Shown: positions 8,259 through 17,200 of the stretch, in pieces
Numbering within the stretch: the first letter of the stretch is position 1
How the letters are laid out: each line of letters opens with the position of its first letter
NCBI RefSeq assembly: GCF_002001015.1
Contig: NZ_MUNO01000012.1
Coordinates: forward strand, 1-64,000
DNA length: 64,000 bases
Origin: Polaromonas sp. A23
Lineage (GTDB): Bacteria > Pseudomonadota > Gammaproteobacteria > Burkholderiales > Burkholderiaceae_C
Direction: 5' to 3'
Notes under the pieces: generated by a model
Seen by the model: the letters and a program-made list of their open reading frames with translations, nothing else
The model's database searches: none
What the model was told of the DNA's origin: nothing
Position numbers and translations under genes: made by a program

Positions 8259-9464
8259 ATGAAGATGCAATACAAAGTGCTGAGTACGGTGACCTTTCTG
8301 GGTTTGATGGTTTCGCTGGCAACAGCACAGGCCCAGGGCGTGATCAAGATTGGTGAGGTCAACAGCTACAAGGCGCAACCTGCCTTTCTCGAGCCCTACA
8401 AAAAAGGCATGGAACTCGCGGTTGACGAAATCAATGCCGCAGGCGGCGTCAACGGCAAAAAGCTTGAACTCATCACGCGTGATGACAATGCCAACCCGGG
8501 CGATGCCGTGCGCGTGGCCGAAGAATTGATTTCGCGCGAGAAGATTGACGTGCTGACCGGCACCTTCCTGTCCAACACCGGGCTGGCCGTGGCGGACCTG
8601 GCCAAGCAGAAGAAGTTTTTCTTCCTTGCTGGTGAACCTCTGACCGACAAGATGACCTGGCAAGGGGGCAACCAGTACACCTTCCGGCTGCGCCCTGGCA
8701 CCTATATGCAGGCCGCCATGCTGGTGCCCGAAGCCGTGAAGCTGAAAAAGAAGCGCTGGGCCATCGTGTACCCCAACTACGAGTATGGCCAGTCGGCTGT
8801 GGCTGCCTTCAAGCAGTTGCTGAAAGCTGCCCAGCCTGATGTCGAATTTGTGGCCGAGCAGGCAACTCCTCTGGGCAAGGTTGATGCGGGCAGCGTGGTG
8901 CAGGCCCTGGCCGATGCCAAACCCGACGCCATTTTCAATGTCCTGTTCGGTGCCGACCTGTCCCGTTTTGTCCGCGAGGGCAATACACGCGGGCTGTTCA
9001 AGGGCCGCGAGGTGGTCAGCGTGTTGACAGGCGAACCCGAGTACCTCGATCCGCTCAAGGAAGAATCCCCCAACGGATGGATCGTGACCGGCTACCCCTG
9101 GTACGGCGTTCAGACGCCTGAGCACAAGGCCTTCTTCCTGGCCTACCACGCCAAGTTCAAGGACTATCCGCGTCTGGGTTCGGTGGTTGGCTACGCCATG
9201 ATCAAGTCTGTTGCGGCTGGTGCGGCCAAGGCCAAGAGCACGGAAACCGCCAAGATGGTGGCCGCGTTCAAGGGCCTGCAGGTCTCAACACCGTTCGGCA
9301 ATATCACTTACCGTCCCGAAGACCATCAATCGACGATGGGCGCCTTTGTCGGCAAGACCAAAAATGACAACGGCAAGGGTGTGATGGTGGACTACGTCTA
9401 CCTCGACGGCGTCAAGTTCCAGCCGTCTGCCGCCGACGTCAAGAAGTTCCGCGCAGCCGACTGA
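8259..9464 (+). CDS. ABC transporter periplasmic substrate-binding protein, Liv/Urt type
   Basis: A 401-residue periplasmic-binding protein of the branched-chain amino acid (LivJ/LivK, type I fold) class. A signal peptide spans about residues 1-26 (hydrophobic TFLGLMVSLATAQA), and the mature part starts with IKIGEVNSYKAQPAFLEPYK. ATG 8259 follows CAGGAGTTTTT. It is the first gene of a four-gene importer inside the nicotinate operon, so its ligand is more likely nicotinate, nicotinamide or 6-hydroxynicotinate than an amino acid. That ligand is inferred only from position; this class is known to have been recruited for many aromatic acids. Confidence 0.88.
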   Translation: MKMQYKVLSTVTFLGLMVSLATAQAQGVIKIGEVNSYKAQPAFLEPYKKGMELAVDEINAAGGVNGKKLELITRDDNANPGDAVRVAEELISREKIDVLTGTFLSNTGLAVADLAKQKKFFFLAGEPLTDKMTWQGGNQYTFRLRPGTYMQAAMLVPEAVKLKKKRWAIVYPNYEYGQSAVAAFKQLLKAAQPDVEFVAEQATPLGKVDAGSVVQALADAKPDAIFNVLFGADLSRFVREGNTRGLFKGREVVSVLTGEPEYLDPLKEESPNGWIVTGYPWYGVQTPEHKAFFLAYHAKFKDYPRLGSVVGYAMIKSVAAGAAKAKSTETAKMVAAFKGLQVSTPFGNITYRPEDHQSTMGAFVGKTKNDNGKGVMVDYVYLDGVKFQPSAADVKKFRAAD

Positions 9465-9541
9465 GCAACCGCGCCTGTCGCCAACACTGTGCTGTCCCCG
9501 GGTGGCGCAGCGCGGCAGGCTGGGCATTAAAGGATGATTGA

Positions 9542-11458
9542 ATGAGTTTTTCAGGTTTTATTGTCCAGTTGCTCAATGGGCTGGCGGGCGCCTCATCGCT
9601 GTTTTTTGTGGCCGCCGGGTTGTCGCTCATCTTTGGCGTGACCCGCATCGTCAACTTTGCCCATGGCTCGTTTTTCATGGTCGGCATCTACCTCGCTTAC
9701 ACGCTGGTCGAGCGCCTTGGTGGCGGCATGAGCTTCTGGGTGGCTCTGCCGCTTGCGGCCGTAGCCGTCGGCATCTTCGGCGCCATCATCGAGATGGTGC
9801 TTCTGCGCCGTATCTACAAAGCGCCCGAGCTTTTCCAACTGCTGGCAACTTTTGCACTGGTGCTGGTCATCAAGGATCTGGTGCTGTATTTGTGGGGGCC
9901 TGACGAACTGCTGGGTCCGCGCGCGCCGGGGTTATCAGGTTCGATTGAAATTCTTGGTCGCCAGTTTCCGAGCTACGACCTGTTCCTGATTGTTGTGGGC
10001 CCGGTCGTGCTGGGCCTGTTGTGGTTGCTCCTCACACGAACGCGCTGGGGCACGCTGGTGCGTGCGGCCACGCAGGACCGCGAGATGGTCAGTGCCCTGG
10101 GTGTCAACCAGGCATGGCTGTTTACCGCCGTCTTTGCGCTGGGTGCCATGCTTGCGGGTCTGGGTGGGGCGTTGCAGCTGCCCCGTGAACCGGCCACGCT
10201 GGAGATGGACTTGCACACCATCGGTTCTGCCTTTGTGGTGGTGGTCGTTGGCGGCATGGGATCCATCCCCGGCGCTTACGCTGCAGCGCTGTTGATAGCG
10301 GAGATCAAGGCCATCTGTATCTGGCTGGGTGTTGTCGAGATCTTCGGTTTCACCATTTCGTTTTCCAAGCTCACCCTGGTGACTGATTTTCTCGTGATGG
10401 CGATCGTGCTCGTGTGGCGTCCGTGGGGCTTGTTTGGCCGGCCCCAGGCTCCCAGCCGCTATGTTGGCATGCAGGAAGAACCCCTGCGCAAAAGCAGCCG
10501 AAGCTACGTTGTTGCTGCGGCTGTGCTCGGGCTGGCGCTTGCCTTGACGCCGTTTTTCACGGTGAATTCCCCCTACACCACCGTCCTGATGATTGACCTG
10601 CTGATTGCGGCATTGTTTGCCGCCAGCCTGCACTTCATCATGGGGCCGGCAGGCATGCATTCTTTTGGCCACGCCGCCTACTTTGGTCTGGGGGCTTATG
10701 GCGCGGCGCTGCTGGTGCGCTCCATGAACATGCCGATGGAGCTGGCCTTGATGGTGGCGCCCCTGGTGGCCGCTGCGGGTGCGTTTGTGTATGGCTGGTT
10801 TGCGGTTCGCCTGTCGGGGGTCTATCTTGCGATGCTGACGCTGGCGTTTGCGCAGATCACCTGGGCAGTGACCTACCAGTGGGATTCCTTTACCGGCGGA
10901 AGCAATGGCCTCACGGGCGTCTGGCCATCGGAATGGTTATCCGAAAAACGCATGTATTACTGGCTCACCCTGGTGCTGGTGATTGCGGCCATTGTCTGGC
11001 TGCGCCGCGTGCTGTTTTCGCCTTTTGGTTACGCCTTGCGCGCCTCGCGCGACTCGGTGCTGCGCGCCGACGCCATCGGCATCGACGTGAAGCGCATGCA
11101 GTGGACGGCCTTTGTGATTGCCGGTGCGGCCGCGGGCCTGGCCGGCTCACTGTACGCATTTTCAAAGGGCAGCATATCGCCGGAGAGCCTGAGCGTCGGC
11201 AAATCGGTAGACGGCCTGGTCATGGTGCTTCTGGGTGGTATCCAGACACTGGCCGGCCCGGTCGTCGGGGCAGTAACCTTCACCTGGCTGCACGACACCG
11301 TCGCACGCAACACCGACTATTGGCGGGCGATGCTTGGCGCCATCATCCTGCTGCTGGTACTGCTCTTCCCCCAGGGTATCGCCGGTTTCACCAAGCAGTT
11401 GTTTGACCGCCTGCGCAACCGCCTGTCCGCCGCAAAAAGTGAAGGAGCAAAGGCATGA
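9542..11458 (+). CDS. ABC transporter permease, LivH-LivM fusion
   Basis: A 638-residue membrane protein in which the two permeases of a Liv-type importer are joined. Residues 1 to about 295 are LivH-like (GLSLIFGVTRIVNFAHGS near the N-terminus, VVVGGMGSIPGAYAAAL), and about 320-620 are LivM-like (GHAAYFGLGAYGAALL, GSISPESLSVGKSVDGLVMV, LGGIQTLAGPVVG). Each half has several hydrophobic helices; a short linker around residue 300 carries PWGLFGRPQ. Separate LivH and LivM are each about 300 residues, so the fusion accounts for the length. It overlaps the ATPase gene downstream by 4 bases (ATGA). Confidence 0.9.
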   Translation: MSFSGFIVQLLNGLAGASSLFFVAAGLSLIFGVTRIVNFAHGSFFMVGIYLAYTLVERLGGGMSFWVALPLAAVAVGIFGAIIEMVLLRRIYKAPELFQLLATFALVLVIKDLVLYLWGPDELLGPRAPGLSGSIEILGRQFPSYDLFLIVVGPVVLGLLWLLLTRTRWGTLVRAATQDREMVSALGVNQAWLFTAVFALGAMLAGLGGALQLPREPATLEMDLHTIGSAFVVVVVGGMGSIPGAYAAALLIAEIKAICIWLGVVEIFGFTISFSKLTLVTDFLVMAIVLVWRPWGLFGRPQAPSRYVGMQEEPLRKSSRSYVVAAAVLGLALALTPFFTVNSPYTTVLMIDLLIAALFAASLHFIMGPAGMHSFGHAAYFGLGAYGAALLVRSMNMPMELALMVAPLVAAAGAFVYGWFAVRLSGVYLAMLTLAFAQITWAVTYQWDSFTGGSNGLTGVWPSEWLSEKRMYYWLTLVLVIAAIVWLRRVLFSPFGYALRASRDSVLRADAIGIDVKRMQWTAFVIAGAAAGLAGSLYAFSKGSISPESLSVGKSVDGLVMVLLGGIQTLAGPVVGAVTFTWLHDTVARNTDYWRAMLGAIILLLVLLFPQGIAGFTKQLFDRLRNRLSAAKSEGAKA

Positions 11459-12264
11459 GCGCCCCGCTGCTTCAGGTCAACAATCTCGGCAAGTCCTTTG
11501 GCGGCGTGAAAGCCGTTGACGGCATCAGCTTCGATCTGGCGGCAGGAGAACTGCTGGCGCTGATCGGGCCGAACGGCGCTGGCAAGTCCACCACCTTCAA
11601 CATGGTCAATGGCCAGTTGCCCGCGGACCAGGGCTCCATCCTGCTGAACGGGCAGGAATTGGTGGGCCGCAAGCCACGCGCCATTTGGCGCCTCGGCGTC
11701 GGGCGCACCTTCCAGATCGCGGAAATCTTTGCTTCCCTCACGGTGGTTGAAAACGTACAGATGGCCCTGCTGTCCCATGACGGCAAGCTGTTTTCAATGT
11801 GGCGCCGCGCCGCCGACCACAAGCGTGACGAAGCGCTGGCCCTGCTGGCGCAGGTGGGCATGGCCTCGCAGGCCGACCGGCCCTGCAGCGAGCTGGCCTA
11901 TGGCGATGTCAAGCGGGTTGAACTCGCCATTGCCATGAGCAACAGCCCGAAGCTGCTGCTCATGGACGAACCCACCGCCGGCATGGCGCCCCAGGAGCGC
12001 AATTCGCTGATGGCACTCACCAAACAACTGGTCATTGAGCGGGGCATGGCGGTTCTTTTCACCGAGCACAGCATGGACGTGGTGTTCGCCTACGCTGACC
12101 GCATGATCGTGCTGGCGCGCGGCCGCTTGATTGCCCAAGGCAAGCCGCTGGAAATTCGCGACGACCCGAAAGTGCAGGAGGTTTACTTCGGCAGCGGTAA
12201 AACCTTTGAGAAAATCGCGCAAAAAGCAGCCGCCGTGGCGGCATCGATGGGAGAAATCGCATGA
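11455..12264 (+). CDS. ABC transporter ATP-binding protein, LivG type
   Basis: A 269-residue ABC ATPase. The Walker A is GPNGAGKST near residue 38, and Walker B is LLLMDEPTAGM. The signature region reads SELAYGDVKRVELAIA, where LSGGQ is replaced by LAYGD, common in LivG proteins. The C-terminus carries the LivG-type tail PKVQEVYFGSG. It overlaps both neighbours by 4 bases, so the whole importer is translationally coupled. It pairs with the LivF-type ATPase to drive the fused permease. Confidence 0.92.
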   Translation: MSAPLLQVNNLGKSFGGVKAVDGISFDLAAGELLALIGPNGAGKSTTFNMVNGQLPADQGSILLNGQELVGRKPRAIWRLGVGRTFQIAEIFASLTVVENVQMALLSHDGKLFSMWRRAADHKRDEALALLAQVGMASQADRPCSELAYGDVKRVELAIAMSNSPKLLLMDEPTAGMAPQERNSLMALTKQLVIERGMAVLFTEHSMDVVFAYADRMIVLARGRLIAQGKPLEIRDDPKVQEVYFGSGKTFEKIAQKAAAVAASMGEIA

Positions 12265-12992
12265 GCGCCGAACTCCTGCTTGACGCGAAAGGCCTAGCCG
12301 CCTGGTATGGCGCAGCGCAGATTCTTTACGACGTTGACCTGCATGTGCGGCGTGGCGAAGTCGTAGCGCTCATGGGCCGCAATGGCGCCGGCAAATCGAC
12401 CACGCTCAAGGCACTGATCGGTATGTTGTCCAAGCGCCGCGGCGTCATGAAGTTTCTCGGTCACGACATCTCGACCAGTGAATCGCACGTTGCTGCACGC
12501 CTGGGGCTGGGCTTTGTGCCCGAAGACCGGCGCGTGTTCACCGACCTCACGGTGATGGAGAACCTTGAAGTGGGCCGCCAGACCGCACGGTATTGGCCGG
12601 ACGGCACGGCGGCGCCGGTCTGGACGCCCGAGCGGCTGTTCAAGCTGTTTCCCAATTTGGGGGAAATGCCGGACCGCCATGGCGGCCGCATGAGTGGTGG
12701 CGAGCAGCAGATGCTGACGGTGGCGCGAACACTCATGGGCAACCCCTATCTTGTGCTGCTCGACGAACCTTCTGAGGGTGTGGCGCCGGTCATCGTTGAG
12801 CAGATGGCCAACATGATCCTGGAGCTCAAGGCGCAGGGCGTCAGCATTCTGCTTTCCGAACAGAACATGCATTTTGCGGAGCTGGTGTCAGACCGGGCCT
12901 ATGTGCTCGAAAAAGGCCAGATTCGCTACGAGGGAGCCATGGCCGAGTTGTCGGCCAATGAAGAAGTGCGGCGCGCTTACCTCAGTGTGTAG
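12261..12992 (+). CDS. ABC transporter ATP-binding protein, LivF type
   Basis: A 243-residue ABC ATPase of the LivF kind. Walker A is GRNGAGKST, the signature is MSGGEQQMLTVAR, and Walker B is LVLLDEPSEGVAP. The C-terminus ends EEVRRAYLSV as in LivF proteins. It begins within the last codon of the LivG-type gene (ATGA overlap) and is followed after 51 bases by the nicotinamidase gene. It completes the importer of the nicotinate operon. Confidence 0.92.
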   Translation: MSAELLLDAKGLAAWYGAAQILYDVDLHVRRGEVVALMGRNGAGKSTTLKALIGMLSKRRGVMKFLGHDISTSESHVAARLGLGFVPEDRRVFTDLTVMENLEVGRQTARYWPDGTAAPVWTPERLFKLFPNLGEMPDRHGGRMSGGEQQMLTVARTLMGNPYLVLLDEPSEGVAPVIVEQMANMILELKAQGVSILLSEQNMHFAELVSDRAYVLEKGQIRYEGAMAELSANEEVRRAYLSV

Positions 12993-13043
12993 TGCGCCCA
13001 GTTGTTGGTTTTGTTGTTCAACCTATTGCCAGGAGATTGCACC

Positions 13044-13769
13044 ATGTATCCAGCCACCCGCAGAAATTTGTTGAAAGCCCTTACCGGTGCCGGCCTTGTG
13101 GCGGCTACCGGTTTGTCCGGTCGCGCCGCTCTGGCCGCCGGTATCAAGCCCGACGCCAAAAGCGCGCTGATTGTTGTCGACGTGCAGAACTGTTTCGTGA
13201 CCGGAGGCACCCTGCCGGTCAAAGGCGGCGAAGAGGTGGTGCCGGTCATCAACAAGCTCGCCACCGCCTTCGAGAACATCGTGCTCACCCAGGACTGGCA
13301 CACCAAGGGCCATGCCTCGTTTGCCAGCACGCACGCGGGCAAGAAACCTTTTGAAGTCAAAAAACTGGCCTATGGAAACCAGGTGCTGTGGCCCGACCAT
13401 TGTGTTCAGGGTACCGACGATGCCGCGCTGCACAAGGATCTGAAATTGCCGACGGCGCAGGTGATTGTGCGCAAGGGCTACCACCAGGAGGTGGACAGCT
13501 ATTCGGCCTTCACCGAAGCCGACGGCAAGACGCCGACGGGGCTGGGCGGCTACCTCAAGCAACGCGGCATCAAGCGTGTTTTCGTTGCCGGGCTTGCGAC
13601 CGATTTCTGCGTGGCCTGGACAGCGATGGATGCGCGCAAGGCGGGCTTCGAGGTGTATGTGATCGAAGACGCCACCCGGGCCATTGACCTGAACGGCTCG
13701 CTGGCCGCGGCCTGGAAGCAGATGACAGCCAAGGGCGTCAAACGAATCCAGTCCGCCGACCTGGCCTGA
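13044..13769 (+). CDS. pncA: Nicotinamidase with Tat signal peptide
   Basis: A 241-residue isochorismatase-fold hydrolase of the PncA family, converting nicotinamide to nicotinate and ammonia. The nicotinamidase set is present: Asp in VVDVQNCFV, metal ligands in the QDWHTKGH region, Lys in IVRKGYH, and the cysteine nucleophile in AGLATDFCVAWTAMDA. Unlike ordinary cytoplasmic PncA, it starts with a twin-arginine-like leader (TRRNLLKALTGAGLVAA), followed by an Ala-rich segment ending ALAA, so it is probably exported. ATG 13044 follows AGGAG. Location directly before nicA suggests periplasmic nicotinamide is deamidated and passed to the hydroxylase. Confidence 0.88.
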   Translation: MYPATRRNLLKALTGAGLVAATGLSGRAALAAGIKPDAKSALIVVDVQNCFVTGGTLPVKGGEEVVPVINKLATAFENIVLTQDWHTKGHASFASTHAGKKPFEVKKLAYGNQVLWPDHCVQGTDDAALHKDLKLPTAQVIVRKGYHQEVDSYSAFTEADGKTPTGLGGYLKQRGIKRVFVAGLATDFCVAWTAMDARKAGFEVYVIEDATRAIDLNGSLAAAWKQMTAKGVKRIQSADLA

Positions 13770-13797
13770 ATTGCGTCCTGACTTGCCACCGGATCCG

Positions 13798-14295
13798 ATG
13801 AGTTCGCAGGTCATGACTTTCAGCGTCAACCGGTTGACGCGGACGCTGACGGTATCGCCGCAGGCTTCCTTGCTGGGCGTGCTGCGCAACGACCTCGAAC
13901 TCAACAGTCCCAAATACGGCTGTGGCCTGGGTGAATGCGGGGCCTGCACGGTGCTGGTCGATGGCGTGGCCGCTCGTGCCTGCGTCATTCCCGCCGCCGG
14001 TGTGGCCGGCCGCGAGATAACCACCCTGGAAGGCCTCGGGTCCCTCGATGCGCTTCATCCGGTGCAACAGGCTTTCATCGAAGAGCAGGCGGCCCAGTGC
14101 GGTTACTGCCTGAGCGGCATGATCATGATGACGGTGGCACTGCTGGCGCGCAAGCCGGAGCCGACGGACGATGAGATACGCCGCGAGTTGTCCGGCAACC
14201 TGTGCCGTTGCGGCACCCATCTGGAAATCCTCAAGGCGGTCAGGCGCGCGGCGCAGCTGATGCAGCCGGTTCCGGCGCAGGCAGGCAAGGCATGA
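13798..14295 (+). CDS. nicA: Nicotinate hydroxylase (dehydrogenase) small subunit, 2Fe-2S
   Basis: A 165-residue two-[2Fe-2S] subunit of the xanthine oxidase family. The plant-type cluster motif is KYGCGLGECGACTVLVDG and the second cluster is AQCGYCLSGM with NLCRCGTH. With the adjacent large subunit it matches Pseudomonas putida NicA, which passes electrons from the molybdenum site to the cytochrome domain during hydroxylation of nicotinate to 6-hydroxynicotinate. I chose ATG 13798; ATG 13813 (MTFSVNRL) is also possible and closer to the usual length. It overlaps the next gene by 4 bases. Confidence 0.9.
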   Translation: MSSQVMTFSVNRLTRTLTVSPQASLLGVLRNDLELNSPKYGCGLGECGACTVLVDGVAARACVIPAAGVAGREITTLEGLGSLDALHPVQQAFIEEQAAQCGYCLSGMIMMTVALLARKPEPTDDEIRRELSGNLCRCGTHLEILKAVRRAAQLMQPVPAQAGKA

Positions 14296-17200
14296 CGCGC
14301 CGCGCGGACACCCCGCTCACACGCGCCGATTTTCACGCGGCAGGCGGCGTGCTGCTGGTTACGCGTGAGCTGCCGCCCGCGCCGCCGCCTGCCCAGGGTC
14401 AACCAGCGCTGATCAGTGGCAATCCACTGGAAGGCGTGGAGATACTGCTCGCTGTCTGGAACGACGGAAGCGTGACGGCCCTGAATGGCCATGTGGACCT
14501 GGGCACCGGCATTCGCACCGCGCTCAGCCAGATCGTGGCGGAAGAGCTTGATGTTTCGCTGGCCAGTGTCCACATGGTCCTGGGTGATACCAGCCGCGCG
14601 CCCAACCAGGGTGCCACCATTGCCAGCGCATCGATACAGATCCATGCCGTTCCGCTGCGCGCCGCGGCGGCCCAGGCGCGTGCCTGGCTGGTGGAACGCG
14701 CCGCCGGTGCGCTGCAGGTAGACCGCGCGCTGCTGACGGTACGTGACGGCCTGGTGTCGGTGATCGGCAGTGAGCATCGGTCGGTGGCCTACGGGGCCCT
14801 GGTAGCGCAGCAGCATGCGGAACTCACATTGGCGCCGGATTCGCCGCTGAAATCCCCGGAGGACTACCGCATCGTTGGAACCAGCGCGGCGCGCGTTGAC
14901 ATTCCGGCCAAGGCAACGGGTGCGCTGACCTTTGTGCACGACATGCGGGTGCCGGGCATGCTGCATGGCCGTGTTGTGCGGCCGCCCTATGCCGGAGCCG
15001 ACCATGGTGATTTCATCGGCAACACGTTGCATGCGGTGGACGAGTCGTCCATCGCACACATCCCCGGCATTCGAGCGGTGGTGGTCATTCGCGATTTCAT
15101 TGGCATTGTTGCCGAGCGCGAAGAACATGCCGAGCAGGCGCTGCGCGAACTGCGCGTCCAATGGAAGCCCTGGCCTGGCCTGACAAATCTCGACGATCTT
15201 GAAACGGCCATCCGCGCCAACCCGGCGACCCAGCGCAAGCTGATTGACGAAGGCGATGTCCATGCGGCGATGGCGGGCGCTGCAGAGCGCATGCCGCGCA
15301 ACTACGTCTGGCCCTACCAGATGCACGGCTCCATCGGTCCTTCCTGTGCACTGGCGGACTGGAAGCAGAACCGCCTGACGGTGTGGGCCGGCAGCCAGAA
15401 CCCGCACGTGCTGCGCGCCGATCTGTCGCAGCTCATGGGGCTGCCGGATGTTGATATTGACGTGATTCGCATGGAAGCGGCCGGCTGTTACGGACGCAAC
15501 TGTGCCGACGATGTGGCGGCCGATGCGGCTTTGCTCTCGCGCGCCGTAGGTGCGCCGGTGCGGGTGCAGCTGACGCGCGAGCAGGAACATGCCTGGGAAC
15601 CCAAGGGCGCGGCCCAGCTCATGCAAGTCAATGGCGGGCTGAATGCCGACGGCTCTGTTGCCGCTTACGACTTCCAGACCTCCTACCCGTCCAATGGCGC
15701 GCCGACGCTGGCACTGCTGCTCACTCGCACCGTTGAACCTGTGGCGCGCGCCTACGAGATGGGCGACCGCAGTGCCCGCCCGCCTTACGATTATGAAAAT
15801 TTGCGCGTGTCGGTCAACGACATGCCGCCCATGCTGCGTGCTTCGTGGCTGCGCGGTGTGTCGGCCCTGCCCAACTCCTTTGCGCACGAGTCCTACATCG
15901 ACGAGCTGGCCACGGCTGCCGGCGTGGACCCGGTCGAGTTCCGCCTGCGTTATCTGAGCGAGCCGCGCGCGGCGGAACTGTTGCGCGCCACAGCCGATCG
16001 TGCTGGCTGGAAAGTTCACACGCAGCCGCAACAGCAGGGCGAAGAGCAAAACGGGGCGCCCGACATCGTGTACGGGCAAGGCGTGGCTTACGCGCGTTAC
16101 GTGCACAGCAAGTGGCCGGGTTACGGCGCCGCCTGGGCGGCGTGGGTGGCCGACGTCGAGGTCAACCGCAAGACCGGCGAAGTGCAGGTCCGGCGTGTGG
16201 TCGTCGGCCATGATGCCGGCACATTGATCAACCCCGCAGGCGTGCAGCACCAGATCCACGGCAACGTGGTGCAGACCACCAGCCGGGCCCTGACCGAGCA
16301 GGTCACCCTGAACCCGAAAACGCAGGCCGTGGCCAGCCTGGAGTGGGGCAGCTACCCCATCCTGAGTTTCAGGGATGTGCCGGTGATCGAGGTTGTGACC
16401 ATGGCGCGCCCGGGTGAGCCGCCGCTGGGCGCGGGTGAGTCGTCGTCGGTGCCGGGCACAGCCGCCATTGCGAACGCGATATTCGATGCAACCGGTGTGC
16501 GCTTTCGCCAGCCACCTTTCACCGCGGAAGTGGTGCGTGCTGCATTGCAACCAGCGCCGGACAAGGTGACGCCGTCATCGCAGGCGCTGGCCGCCCCACC
16601 GTCCTTGGGTCGCGTTCCCGAAAACGCTCCATGGCCCAAGGGTTTGGGCCGCTGGTCCCGCGCCGGTGCCATGCTGGCCGGCGTGTTCGGGCTGGCTGCT
16701 GCCTTGCTGGGCTGGCGTCCGGCGATTGCGCCGGTGGTGTCCGGTGCTTCGTCGATCTACACCGCTGCAACGATTGAACGCGGCCGGCAACTTGGAGCGG
16801 CCGGTGACTGTGTGGTGTGCCACACCGCGCCCGGCGGCATTCCGAATGCCGGCGGCCGGGCGATGGAGACGCCCTTCGGAAAAATATTCACCACCAACCT
16901 CACGCCCGATGCGCAGACCGGCATCGGCCTTTGGTCCTTCAGCGCTTTCCAGCGCGCCATGCGTGAAGGCATTTCGCGTGATGGGCACCATCTGTACCCG
17001 GCTTTTCCTTTCACGGCCTTTGCCAAAACGAGTGATGAGGATTTGACCGCGCTGTACGCCTACCTGATGGCACAGCCTGCCGTGCGCTCGGAGACGCCGG
17101 CCACACAGCTCGCTTTCCCTTTCAATGTGCGGCCCCTGATGGCCGCATGGAATGCGATGTTCCATGACCCGGCACCTTATCGCGTGGACCCGACACAAAC

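Noticed and set aside
8259..12992. Assignment of the importer as a leucine/isoleucine/valine transporter
   Set aside because: Family membership alone would give this name, but the genes are inside a nicotinate operon and Liv-type binding proteins are functionally diverse, so a substrate name was not given.
14103..16550. An 815-codon open frame antisense to nicB
   Set aside because: It lies wholly opposite the well-supported nicA-nicB genes; long antisense frames are normal in high-GC DNA, and its translation is His/Arg-rich without motifs.
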